Below, piece after piece: positions 1 through 10,619 of a DNA stretch of 64,000 nt. The translations under genes were made by a program, and so were the position numbers. Source of the DNA: Galerina marginata (Eukaryota > Basidiomycota > Agaricomycetes > Agaricales > Galerinaceae); the NCBI GenBank assembly GCA_023014335.1, contig JAECYW010000002.1:3348001-3412000 (forward strand), given 5' to 3'. The number at the start of each line of letters is the position of its first letter. The stretch's first letter is position 1. The notes below the pieces were generated by a model that made no database searches, was not told the DNA's origin, and saw only the letters and a list, made by a program, of their open reading frames with translations.

Positions 1-26
1 TTGCTTTTGTCCTGCATTTCAGACTC

Positions 27-40
27 AGATGGGTGGAGGC
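27..40. repeat. Left target-site duplication of the LINE
   Basis: A 14-base sequence (AGATGGGTGGAGGC) recurs at 2713-2726, directly after the poly(A) tail. The first A is shared with the tail, so the certain length is 13. It marks the 5' junction of a truncated LINE. Confidence 0.85.
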
Positions 41-2012
41 AGCTCACATTTCATGAGCACGTTCGCTTTTACTCGACCAAGGCATTCTCATCAGTTCAGG
101 CTATGCGAATGCTCGGGTCGTCTACTAAGGGTCTAGAACCGCACTCCAAGCGGCTTCTATACCGTTCCTGCATGGTGCCCATAGCTACTTATGGGTTCTG
201 CTTATGGTACTTCGACGGTGCTAAATGCAAGGGCGCCGTGAAGCTATTGAGCCAGATGCAGCGTAAGGCTGCTCTCTGGATTACAGGGGTGTTCTCAACA
301 TCCCCAGGCCCAGGTGTGGAGGCCCTCGCGGGCCTCCTCCCTATTCATATTCTCCTCGATCGGATGTCCACGCTCGGTATACTGCGCGCGGGCACGCTTT
401 CGGGAACTCACCCTGTTCGTTCTTTCTTGATCGGGTATATGTTGGGCAAGGCTAAGCCTCACCCCCTCTCGGCTCATTTGCTGACGCGCCGGCAACGGCT
501 CGCCACGAAGGGGCCCATCATGGACATGGTTAAGAGGCTCCCCGAGCTGACCGAGCATCTGGATCCTTCGGCTCCCCTTGCTCAGCCAGGCCGTCGGTTG
601 CGCGACACCTATTGGTCGCACATTCACTTTGACGACTCCCTCTCTCCTTTGGAGAAGGGCGATCATACTCTCTACCTCGACTTCATTTCGGACCTGTTTA
701 TGTCTGATACGTGGGGGTTATGCATCGGGGTGGACGCTAGTGTTTTCACTAACCCCGCCTCCAAAAAGGCTACTCAGGCTGTTGCAGCAGGGATCCTTTA
801 CTCACAAGGCGCCGAAGTTAATCGCTTCAGGTGGCTTGTAGGCCGTGCTACCGCGCCTGACGCGGAGTTGTCGGCTGTTGTCCGTGCCCTCGAGCTCGCC
901 ACCCAGCGCGCCTGCGAGCACATTGCAATTTTCACGGACTCGATCGCAGCTGCAAAACGAGCCCTTGACCCCTCCCTGCACTCGTCACAGGCTCACTCCC
1001 TGCGCGCGTGCAAACTTGGTCAGAGGCCATTGCTACGCATGGCAAAAACAAGTTCTTACTTTGGGGTGAGGCAGTGCCTGAAGACTTACACTGTTATTAA
1101 ATAAAGACATATTAAATACATAAATAATATGTAGTCCGCTCAAATCTGAACCAATTGGGATGATGTTATACTCAAAAATAGCAGAAAAATGAGGCGGTTC
1201 TAACAAGCCTAAAACGTCCTGGTCACGTGACCAGGAAGGCCCTGATTTTTACGATTTTTTTGATACCAAGATCATAAAAATTGGCCCAGTAATGGCTGAG
1301 ATACAGAAACCATGCAGGGTCACTATAGCAGTGGGAGAATTTCGAACGATTGCGTTAGAAACCATTTCTGCCTGCTATGCAGGCCGGAAAACAAGTTCTT
1401 TTACTACGTAAGAACTTGTAACTCATCGAGACCTGGCTGGCGGGTGATCCGCTGTGCTGGCTATCATTCCACCACGTCCCCTCTAAACTTAAGTGGGGTA
1501 TGCAACATAAGGCGCATAAGCACGCTGCTAGCTCCTATCACCGGCCTGTGGACCATGGTTCACAGGTCACTCTCAATTGCCTCCGTTCGGAGGCGGACGC
1601 CGCCGCGGCACGTCGTTGGGCTAAGGCTGCAACGGATCGTCCGCAGGATCTCGGTCGCGACTTCCTCCAGCTTCACAAGCTGGGAAAGCGGGTCGTTACT
1701 ATAACCCCGGATACCCGCAAGGGTGGTTCATGGATTTGCAAAGCAGGAGGTGATAACACTTCCTTTGCACGCTTGTGCAGGTGTATACTGAATCATGCGC
1801 CAATCGGTGCGTACTACCGCCGGTTTAACATACAGGAGCCTCACGGCTGCCCCCGATGCGGTGCTCCTCGCGAGACCCGCTCACACATCCTCTCGTACTG
1901 TCCAGGCTATGAGAGACCTGCTCCGACGGACCGGTTGCACGGTCTTTTGGAATTCTTGTTGGAGAATCCCACCGCATTCTCCTTCGAACGCCCTGCCGCA
2001 GGCATAGGCTAA
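41..2012 (+). pseudogene. LINE ORF2 C-terminal fragment: RT thumb, RNase H, CCHC knuckle
   Basis: The fragment begins in the RT thumb region (TKAFSSVQAMRMLGSS; KRLLYRSCMVPIATYG). RNase H follows with acidic residues in GVDAS, DAELSA and FTDS, and the protein ends with CPRCGAPRETRSHILSYC, a CX2CX8HX4C knuckle. The frame is open from 41 to 1014, is broken by the insertion at 1015-1421, and resumes in the same frame at 1422 (LIETWLAG, then FHHVPSKLKWG) to a stop at 2010-2012. The endonuclease, RT fingers and palm are absent because of 5' truncation, so the copy cannot move itself. The other open frames here are shadows. Confidence 0.85.
1015..1421 (-). mobile_element. Helitron-like repeat HLR copy 1 (short form)
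   Basis: 407 bp. In element sense (minus strand) it starts TTACAAGTTCTTAC and ends with the inverted copy of that terminus, the hairpin GCCAT...ATGGC, then CTCTGACCAAG. There is no coding capacity. Removing it joins the LINE frame exactly (codons AAA|CTC), so there is no target duplication. The 3' flanking base is T, as in the other copies. Confidence 0.8.
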
Positions 2013-2713
2013 CTGTGTCCGCGCGGTTCTCTTCGCCCAGAGAGGCCTTGATACCCGCTTCGGGTTGCTGCAGGCGAGGGAAGTCCAATCCCCAAGTCGG
2101 CAGAGGTTGACAGGCCAAGGACGGGGTCGTCGTGCCCGCGTGTTCTTCACTCCTCGTACCCGGTTGCATTCGCTACGACCGGTGGTTACAGAGTCGCCCG
2201 CACCTCGAGCGTTAGCGACATTTTTGGCTTGGGCGGTCGCGGTTCGTTCATTTGTTCTCGCGATCGGTTGGGTGCCTTAATCTCCCACTCTGCCTTTGTT
2301 AATATGGCTGGTATTGGTTTCGGGTCGTCAAGGCGCGGGTGGGTGAAGGTTTTCGGGGCAGGTTCGGGTCTTGAAGTGGACGTCGGGTTTGGAAGGCGGA
2401 GAGAGTGCAGCAGCTGCGGCTGCCAGGAGATGTGCGGGCGGGCTTCGGTTCGTCCAAACGTGGTATTGGCGTAGCGATGGGGGCCGTCCCTCCCTCGGGA
2501 CTGGGCGGTTAGGTGGTCCGTCCCCCCTAGCAAAGGCCTGGCGCACGAAGGACGCCGTTGGAAGGGTTCGGAAGAAGTGGATGGGTTCGGGTCTGGTTTG
2601 GGGATTGGTAGTTTATTCCGCGCTTTCGACCAGGGATTTGTATTGGTTAGGCGACCGGACTGCTTTCGCGCACCGGTATATAAATTGTTGATTTAAAAAA
2701 AAAAAAAAAAAAA
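2013..2713 (+). other. LINE 3' UTR and poly(A)
   Basis: GC-rich, no convincing ORF, ends in 19 consecutive A at 2695-2713 followed by the duplicated target. Confidence 0.8.
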
Positions 2714-3752
2714 GATGGGTGGAGGCGCTCCTTCAACCCCTAAATTTTGTTTGCCTTTGAACTATTCTGCGTCTGATATGAGCAAAAAATCTGGCAATTC
2801 AAAGGCAAAATCTACTATTTCCTGGTGCTCAACTCAGAATTGCTTGGGTCAGGCTCTGAATTGTTTTGCCTGATTGAGCTCTTTGGCAGCAGTCTGCTGC
2901 TATGCTGATGCAAAGTAAATTCTGGGGCTTTGATTCTGCATGCTGGGCTTCTTTTGATTTGCAAGAAAGATCTTGCTCCTGCCTAGATTCTGCATGCTCG
3001 GCTTCTGAGGTTCCTCTGTTTTGGGCTGAAAGATCTTGCACAGTGTTTTCCCTCAGGCTCTCTCCCCGTTTTCACTGGCTCCTCGGAAACCTGGCCTGTT
3101 CTAAATACTATTTCCTTATCTTCATGGTTGAAGCTTTTCTTGGGTATTTCACATATATATAAATCCCGTCTTCCCTACTGCAGTGCTGCTTTATAACCCC
3201 CAAAGGCAGCCAAAACAGTAGAGTAAATTCAAACATTTGACTCAAGCATTGACCGGCCATTCTTTAGTCAGAAAGCTCTTCTTCTACACCAGGCATCACC
3301 AAATGCCACCATAGATAAGCAGAATTTAGCAGGCCTATCGATCAATCTGAGCTATCCTCAACGGCATACCCTTTGTCCTCTTGCTTTCTTGCATTCCTCT
3401 CTAGCTTTGGTTGATTCCTTCCAATGTGTTCTCACTCTAAAATATCTCTCAATCTCTGAGCCCAAAGTCCCCTTTTTAGTACTGGAAAAATATTTTTTCC
3501 TCCAGCTGCTATTGCCCTAAAGCCTTCTCGTTTGTTCTAAATATTTCCTTATCTCTACTTGCACCAAAAACTTCTTTTTAAATTTTTGTATGGCCTTTGC
3601 TTTGTCTTCCCAGTATATTAATACATTTTCTTCCCCCTTCAAGCTGGCTCTGCCTATGCACCTATAATTTTTAGCATATTGCCACGGCACTGTCCGTATT
3701 TATAATATTATGCAGGAGCTTTGATAGGCCCCTGCTGGTTCAAACACAGATA
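2714..3752. other. AT-rich non-coding stretch, no gene recognised
   Basis: Begins with the right target duplication of the LINE (2713-2726). A tandem-like repeat of about 55 bp occurs at 2932-3040 (GATTCTGCATGCT ... GAAAGATCTTGC twice). Only short, low-complexity ORFs are present. Confidence 0.5.
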
Positions 3753-4137
3753 TTACAAGTTCTTATGTAGTAAAAGAACTTGTTTTCCAGCCTGCATAGC
3801 AGGCAAAAATGGTTTCTAATGCAAGCATTCAAAATTCTCCCACTCATACATTGATCCTGCATGGTTTTCGTATCTCAGCTGTTACTGGGCCAATTTTGAT
3901 GATCTTGGTATCAAAAAATTCGCAAAAATCAGGGCCTTTCTGGTCATGTGACCAGGCTGTTTTAGGCTTGTTAGAACCACCTCATTATTCTGCTTTTTTT
4001 GAGTATAAAATCATCCTAATCTGTTCAGATTTGAGCAGACTATGCATTATTTACTTATTTAATCTTTATTTATAGTCAGACTCACCCTGAAAGTAAGAAC
4101 TTGTTTTTGCCATGTGCAGCAATGGCCTCTGACCAAG
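3753..4137 (+). mobile_element. Helitron-like repeat HLR copy 2 (short form)
   Basis: Starts TTACAAGTTCTTATG and ends GCAGCAATGGCCTCTGACCAAG-like at 4137. It is more diverged than the other copies and the flanks read ...AGATA|TTTAT..., an A/T target without duplication. Confidence 0.78.
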
Positions 4138-4412
4138 TTTATATCCCAGGCCCTCCCAGCTTGCAGGCAGGCTGGTTTGAAGGCCCTTGCCGTTCATTCG
4201 GCACTGTCCTTAACAGATCTTTCAAACTTGGCGTTGCTTTCTCACCTGTATCCCCTTCTCAGCCAACCATGCTCTCTGCCAGTATGCAAGTCAGACGCAG
4301 CAAGAAAGGCAAACACAGCATGCCAGGTAGCTTTAGTGGGCTCAGAAGATCTGACAGACTCCTCAAATCGAGCTCTGCTCAGGACGAGCCGCCTTTCGTC
4401 TGTGGGTCCTGT

Positions 4413-5439
4413 ACTTTACCTCCACCTACATATTTCACATGGACTCCTTGTGAGAGCAGATACTCTAGTAGACTCCAAATGGACTCCAGATGGAGTCCAC
4501 ATAAAGGCATCCATTCTGATACTTTGAGGCGAATTCCACCTGGAGCTTACTGGAGTCCACATGGAGTCCATCTGGAGTTAATAGAGTTAACATGGAGTCT
4601 CCACTTACTAGATGTCTGACTTGAACTTAGATAAGATCAAGAAATAAAATAACATGCATGAACATGAATTAAACCCAAGACCTCATCAAAGCCAAAGCCA
4701 TAAAGACTTTAACCACTACACCATCAGTGCTTTCAAAAATCTAAAACTAACTACTATATATACCCTATGGCTTACTATCTATATATTTTACATAACCTAT
4801 ATGTTGGAAATTCAGGGTCAATGGGGTATCATTGGATGCGGAATTTCAAGGAGATTCCAAATCTGGATATGCCATGATTTTTGAAGGGTGTTGTTTCCAT
4901 ATTTAGGCTGATTTACCTACCATGGGAACTTTTTGCCAAAAATAGTAACCATGCAGTCTGATCTAAAAACCCTATGTCTTTTGAAATCATGTGACTAGCT
5001 GCTTTCATTGGCAAGAAAAACCCAAAAAACTCGAAAAAAAATGCGAGTCTTTTAAAAAAAAAATCATTAATTTTGTGTTTTTTATTTGAAAATAGGTCCA
5101 AATAGCAGGTCTGATGATTCATATTGTTTGGTTCTATTTATATGTCTTGCAAATAGCCTATGATGCTATTATTTATTGTTATATACTAAATAAGATTCCA
5201 CATAGAATCTATACATTCCAGATGGATCAGCCATTTAGAGCCAAGTCCAGATGGAAATAGGTGGAGTCCATGAACTTCCACTCAATTTTATCTGGAGTCT
5301 ACCTAGAATCTACCTGGAGACTCCACTTAGTTTGGCTGAGCCACCAGCCAAGAAATATAAGCCTGGACTCCACATGGACTCCACCCCTCCAGGTGGAAAT
5401 AGCCGGAGTCCATATGGAGTATGTAGGTGAGGGTAAAGT
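4413..5439. mobile_element. 1.03-kb TIR element with GGAGTCCA-motif arrays
   Basis: Terminal inverted repeats start ACTTTACC and continue for about 35 bp with few mismatches (4413-4447 against 5405-5439). Possible 5-bp duplication CCTGT/CCTCT with one mismatch. TGGAGTCCA or its complement TGGACTCCA occurs many times within about 200 bp of each end, a layout typical of subterminal transposase-binding sites. No transposase. The centre holds a tRNA-like segment (4654-4732). Confidence 0.6.
4654..4732 (-). repeat. tRNA-derived SINE head (A and B box)
   Basis: On the minus strand TGGTGTAGTGG fits a pol III A box and GGGTTTAATTC a decayed B box about 35 nt downstream. The layout resembles tRNA-headed SINEs. 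It is not a functional tRNA: no cloverleaf or CCA-ready acceptor can be drawn. Confidence 0.5.
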
Positions 5440-5799
5440 CCTCTGATTCGCTATGCATATTTCTTCACCCTATTGCCTCACATTCTGAACCTTATAATGC
5501 CAAACCCACTTCTGACCCTTTGCAACGAATAACTTGTTGCTTTTCCTCTTCCTTCAACTTGGTGCGTCAAGCCACATCCCTTCTCTTTGCTGCATTCTTA
5601 GTTGACATTTACAGCAGCACAGCCCTCTCCAGCTGCTCATGTGTCAAAATCTATTCAGCCTCTCCACAGCAACTGATGGCTGCTCAGCACTCAGTTTTTA
5701 CTCCCACTACCTCTGTTCATGCACGGTCTATTAAACTAATACCATTCTGTATAAATCTATGTGACAAAAATGGGGTCAGTTCATATTCTACACTACTCA

Positions 5800-6166
5800 C
5801 TTGGTCAGAGGCCATTGCTGCGCATGGCAAAAACAAGTTCTTACTTTGTGGGTGCGTGTTATGACATAAATATATGTTAAATAAGTAAATAATGCATAGT
5901 CTGCTCAAATCTGAAGCTATTAGGATGATCTTAAACTCAAAAAAAGCAGAAAAATGAGGCGGTTCTAACAAGCTTAAAATCTGGCCCTGATTTTTATGAA
6001 TTTTTTGATACCAAGATCATAAAAATTGGCCCAGTAATGGCTGAGATACAAAAACCATGCAGGGTCACTGTATGAGTGGGAGAATTTTGAATGATTGCGT
6101 TAGAAACCATTTCTGCCTGCTATGCAGGCCGGAAAACAAGTTTTTTTACTACGTAAGAACTTGTAA
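5800..6166 (-). mobile_element. Helitron-like repeat HLR copy 3 (short form)
   Basis: 367 bp with both family ends; slightly shortened inside. Element-sense flanks are T|T. Confidence 0.78.
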
Positions 6167-6227
6167 AGGTAAGAATATGTTTACTTTTGATATACCTTTT
6201 CTAAAACTTCTGAGATAGAAAGTTAAC

Positions 6228-7913
6228 ATGCCTGGCGAGGACATTTCAGCCACCCTCTATGATGCTTTTGGAAAGGCTAGAACTGTCATTCCTTCCTTTC
6301 ACGTAAGTTTCAGCTCAGCTAATACAATATAATATATCTGAACTATGTGGTTATTGATTTAGGATGCCACCGATGCAAAGAACTTCTACAATCTTCTCAA
6401 GGCTGTTGAAAAGTGTTACATAAATGGCAAGCTGCGCCATGCAACAGAAGGAGTGTATTCCAATTTCCATATTATGGATGAAACGGTCTTGAAAGAAATG
6501 GAGCCAGAAGCCGTCGCAAACATCATTTGCACCAAAGTCCTCGTTTTGACAAACTGTGAAAACTCAAATATTGAGTTTAATGCTCGCAACCTCAGCAACA
6601 TAGCCTCTTTTTCTTCCCCCATTTCCATTCAAGGTAAGATTGACAGTTTAAACCTAGTTGAAGAAATACTGACTTTTTTTATTAGATTTCTCCATTGTAA
6701 CCAAGAAGCCTAATGATCGTCATCGCGTCAGCAATCTTCAGCAGATCTTACACTGCACCACCCAGAAGAATTGCAAGATTCTCAACGTCTTGGACCTCCC
6801 CAATTCTACCTCTCCTCTTCCTATCACTCAGTATTCATCCGAGCTCATAGCTTGGAATGCAACTATCAGATCTATGTTTTGTCAGCCTCACAAACATTTT
6901 CCTACCTCTGATATGTCCTGGTTTCTCGTCGGTCTTGCCAATGCCCTGCATCTTGGGCATATTGATAGCAACGGCCTAGATACTGTTGTTGAAGTTTGCA
7001 ATCAAGATGGTGGGAAATATTAGATGAAGGCCACTCGGATTCCACAGACCCGGGAGAGTGGGGACCCAGAAGCTGACTGCGCTGCAGCTTTATTGGAACT
7101 GGTGAACGTCAATCTGTTCATCAAATTCAATTTGGAGCTACCGGACTTGAAGCATTGGATCCTAGAAGGTATTCTGCTTACAAACAAAACCCGCATGTAA
7201 GTTTTTCTCTTTTTAGCTATAAGTTGTTTATTAACTTCAAAATTTCTAGTGTCATGGGACCTAACAGCGTTCACTAGGTTTTTACTCCATTTCACACAAT
7301 CTGCTCTGGAGGACATTATATATCCACTCCAAATATGCAGGACACCCTGATTGGTTTGATTCACACATTTATGCTTGACGACTTCATCACCAACATCAAC
7401 CACCCTCCCACACACATCCTTTTTTGCAGGATGGCTATCTTTTATTATAAGGGTTTGGTGCAGAAAAAGTATAATGAATTTGGTTTGTCTTTTTGTTTGG
7501 GTTTTTTTCTCTAGCTAATAAATTTTCAATTATAGAAGCTGCTTATGGCCATGTTTTCAACATCCAAAACTTTTCTGGAGTCCTCGACGTTATCTCGTTT
7601 TGTAATCTCATTATCCTCATCAACGTTCTCAACTTCCGGACCTACATGTACAATGGGGAATTCACTGTCAACAACTTCGAGAGGCTCACCAAGGAACGTA
7701 TAGCGTCTATTGAAGCTTTTGACTACAACACACTTAGTGCAAAGGAGCGTATGCGTTATCGATATGCCAGAGGCCAGGCATACGCAATTCTTGACTGGCT
7801 GTTCAAGTCAGTTGAGATCAAGGAATTTCCATCGGGCAAAATCATCAAGAATGCCTATCATTCCTTGTGGATCCCTCTCATGGCTCAACAGGCTTCTGCA
7901 CTCTTGGTTTATA
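6228..7913 (+). pseudogene. JmjC/cupin-like pseudogene, 3' end lost
   Basis: Readable exons are about 6228-6302, 6363-6633, 6686-7196, 7250-7482 and 7515-7913, joined by GT...AG introns of 30-70 nt. The product has HIDSNGLDT, an HxD metal-ligand pattern, followed by VMGPNSVH and a CSGGHY segment. This order resembles the JmjC-like proteins common in Agaricomycete genomes; the assignment is from motif memory and no search was run. Two in-frame TAG stops (7021-7023, probably from TGG, and one at about 7275) break it, and the 3' end is cut by HLR copy 4. The ATG at 6228 is unlikely to be the true start. If functional, this family would be a 2-oxoglutarate/iron dioxygenase. Confidence 0.5.
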
Positions 7914-9158
7914 CTTGGTCAGAGGCCATTGCTGCGCATGGCAAAAACAAGTTCTTACTTTGGGGGTGAGGCAGGACCTTGAGAAATGTTATTACATAAA
8001 TACATGTTAAATAAGTAAATAATATGTAGTCCGCTCAAATCTGAACCAATTGGGATGATCTTATACCCAAAAAAAGCAGAAAAATGAGGTGGATCTAACA
8101 AGCCTAAAACGGCCTGGTCACGTGACCAGGAAGGCCCTGATTTTTACGAATTTTTTGATACCAAGATCATAAAAATTGGCCCAGTAATGGCTGAGATACA
8201 GAAACCATGCAGGGTCACAGTATGAGTGGGAGAATTTCGAACCATTGCGTTAGAAACCATTTCTGCCTGCTATGCAGGCCGGAAAACAAGTTCTTTTACT
8301 ACCTAAGAACTTGTAACAAGATTAATTCATACGTTGCTTAGTTTTTATCAGATTGCTTTGAAACAAAGTGTGTAATTATCAGAAAAATCAGGGCTAAAAG
8401 ATGGTGTCACATAGGTATTGTCACATCTTTATGTGACTTACCAAATGCGGAATATTGTTTGAAATACACTATATTGGAAGATTTAAAAGCATTAAAATAA
8501 AATAAAAATACAGATAATGTTTTTTTTACCTAAGGGATGGTCTGTGCACACATATCACATGACATATCCCTGAGAATATTTTGGTCCAAGTTGGTGCATT
8601 ACCAAATCCAAGGCAATTGCACAAAGTCCTGCTGTGAGTTTAATTATGTAAGCTTCTAGAACATTATTTCCAGGTTATTTGGTCATGTTTTGCAATGTTT
8701 GGTGTGCCTTTTATGGGTTATCCAGTCAGTTTAACACCAATTTTTGGATTTTCACCAAGTTGAGCTGGCTGTTTGCCAGATTTGACACCATGACATCATT
8801 GCAAAACATATGTAAATATTTGTACATTATTCTAGATTTGTCTGGGTAACATATTTTAGTATATCTAGCTCACTGAAATTCATTTTAAGTGTAAATTTAC
8901 ACAAATTTGCATTTTTTGGGTCATGTGAACAGATCACATGACCTAATCAACCCTGGATACACATGCCACATGAAAGCCCTGATTTTTACGATTTTTTTGA
9001 TACCAAGATCATAAAAATTGGCCCAGTAATGGCTGAGATACAGAAACCATGCAGGGTCACTATAGCAGTGGGAGAATTTCGAATGATCGCGTTAGAAACC
9101 ATTTCCTTCTGCTATCAAGTGTAGAAAACAAGTTCTTTTACTACGTAAGAACTTGTAA
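7914..9158 (-). mobile_element. HLR copy 4 (one extra A-B unit)
   Basis: 1245 bp. In element sense: 5' module A (about 200 bp), spacer B (about 640 bp), A again, then the 3' part with hairpin end. The left flank is the JmjC-like pseudogene and the right flank is gypsy-1, so one or both neighbours lost DNA here. Confidence 0.78.
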
Positions 9159-9295
9159 CCATCCATTCCCCCTCTGCGCGTTTCTGAGTTTCCGGACGAT
9201 TCCGCGTTTCCGAGTGCTGTTCCAGCTCCGCATGGCTCCGATTCCGCACCCCTTCCGCCCCTGGGCATTCCCGAAGATTCGGAATTTTCTGAACT

Positions 9296-10423
9296 TTGGA
9301 AATCTGCTCTCCCCGCTCCCCACTCCCAAAATTTGGATTTTCCCGAATTCCAGAGTGCGTCTCAACCCGAGGCAGAGTGCCCAGGCTTCCGGTTTCCGGT
9401 TCCGAAATTTCGGAACTTTACTCCGCTTTGACCCGGAGTTCCGCCGGACTTCGACGGAGACCGCTCCTTAGGCAGATCCTTTCTTTTCACCTGCCAAACC
9501 TACATTCGTCTCGTTCCGACTGCTTTTCCGGACGTGACTGTACAAATACTTTGGGTTCTTTCTTTTATGAAATCAGGATGCGCATTCCGCTGGGCGGAAC
9601 GGAAACTAGCATCGGAACTAACGGAAGGATTTCATGGACTGACTGGGCAGAATTTGAGCGTGATTTCCGGTACAACTTCACTCCAGCTCACGCTGCAGCG
9701 ACCGCCATTAATGTTCTGGAAGGGTCAACATACTTCCAGCAAGGTCGCTCCGTGGATGACTACCTGGATGAGTTCCTGGATCTTGTGCACGATTCGCAGT
9801 ACACCGACCCCCGTACAATTGTGGTAAAATTCTGACGAGGGCTAGCTCAACGCATTTCTGTGGTTCTTAGCGGAATTGTAAGCGGCAGGCCCTCCGACGT
9901 GGATCCTGATGGGTGGTACCAATTGGCTGCTTAACTTGACCAAAATCAACGGGCGGATGAGGCTTTCCTAGCTTCCTACTCTCCAGACCCACTCCCTGCT
10001 CCGACACCTGCTCTCCCGAGTCCCCTTCTCAGCCAACCATTGGCTGTTGAAAAACTTGAGGAGCAGAATTTTGATGTCCGTCATATGAGTCAGGTCGAGC
10101 TGCGGAAAGGTTTAGAGGATCGGTTGTCCGAGCTGAGCCGTATAGCGGAGGACAAGTCAAAGGAGCTGGAAGAAATTCCAGTGAAGCGGAAAATGGTGCG
10201 CACCTTGCCACGGGTAGTTCAGTCTTCTCCGCTGCCTTCCAAAAATCGCTATTCAGTCCTTGAGGTAGACTCAGTCCCAGAGCCTACCGAAGAACTGATA
10301 AGCATTGAGGATTTGCCACCGCCGCCTCCTAAAGTGCCAACTCCTCCCAAGGCCCAGCCCAGACTCTGCGACGTGCCAAATGGGAGAAACGGATGCATGA
10401 CCGGTTGGTTATTAACTCGATGA
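9296..10423 (+). pseudogene. gypsy-1 gag
   Basis: A retrotransposon gag (capsid) domain is visible around ISWTDWAEFERDF, VLEGSTYFQQGRSVDDYLDEF and DPDGWYQL. Two in-frame stops interrupt it: TGA at 9833-9835 (from CGA, Arg?) and TAA at 9932-9934 (from CAA, Gln?), both explained by single C-to-T changes. After them the same frame continues with a Glu/Lys-rich linker and a Pro-rich stretch. The true start is uncertain because the upstream part lacks a clear ATG in context. No CCHC knuckle was seen. Confidence 0.7.
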
Positions 10424-10619
10424 GCCCCGGACCAACCTCCCTTATTCTTCCAGTGCACCTCAAAAGCACGGATACTATGGTTGAGGTTGGAGCGGATGCT
10501 CTCGGTGACACTGGCGCCACTGGAGATTTCATTGACGAGGACTACGTTAAGGAATGTAACCTCCCCACTCGGAATCTATCACAGCCAATTCCCGTTTATA
10601 ATGTGGATGGATCTCTGAA
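10393..10619 (+). pseudogene. gypsy-1 aspartic protease, N-terminal part
   Basis: The sequence around GDTGATGDFID carries the D-T-G active site of retropepsins. It lies in another frame from gag, so a frameshift or indel near 10370-10390 is needed. The frame is cut by HLR 5 after codon AAT-forming bases (GAA|T), and resumes at 12703. Confidence 0.72.

Larger units (their letters stand above)
41..2713 (+). mobile_element. 5'-truncated LINE (non-LTR retrotransposon) with poly(A) tail
   Basis: The insertion carries the last part of the ORF2 reverse transcriptase, an RNase H domain, a terminal CCHC zinc knuckle, a GC-rich 3' UTR and a run of 19 A (2695-2713). The 13-14-bp duplication on both sides and the missing front of the RT are the signature of target-primed reverse transcription that stopped early. 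A small Helitron-like repeat later entered the RNase H region (1015-1421). RNase H and the CX2CX8HX4C knuckle place it among fungal LINEs of the Tad/I type; the clade is inferred. Confidence 0.88.
4138..5799 (+). pseudogene. Unrecognised ORF of about 210 codons split by a TIR element
   Basis: Two open stretches (4138-4412 and about 5445-5799) fall in one frame if the element at 4413-5439 is removed (CVCGS then SDSLCIFLHP). The protein is Ser/Cys-rich with a basic patch (QVRRSKKGKHSM, then GLRRSDRLL). I recognise no domain. Its position just upstream of the JmjC-like pseudogene on the same strand suggests it may be N-terminal exons of that gene, but splice sites linking them are not clear. HLR copies 2 and 3 lie at its two ends. 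Confidence 0.35.

Noticed and set aside
2902..3162. 86-codon ORF in AT-rich DNA
   Set aside because: Arises from a 55-bp tandem repeat; no similarity recognised.
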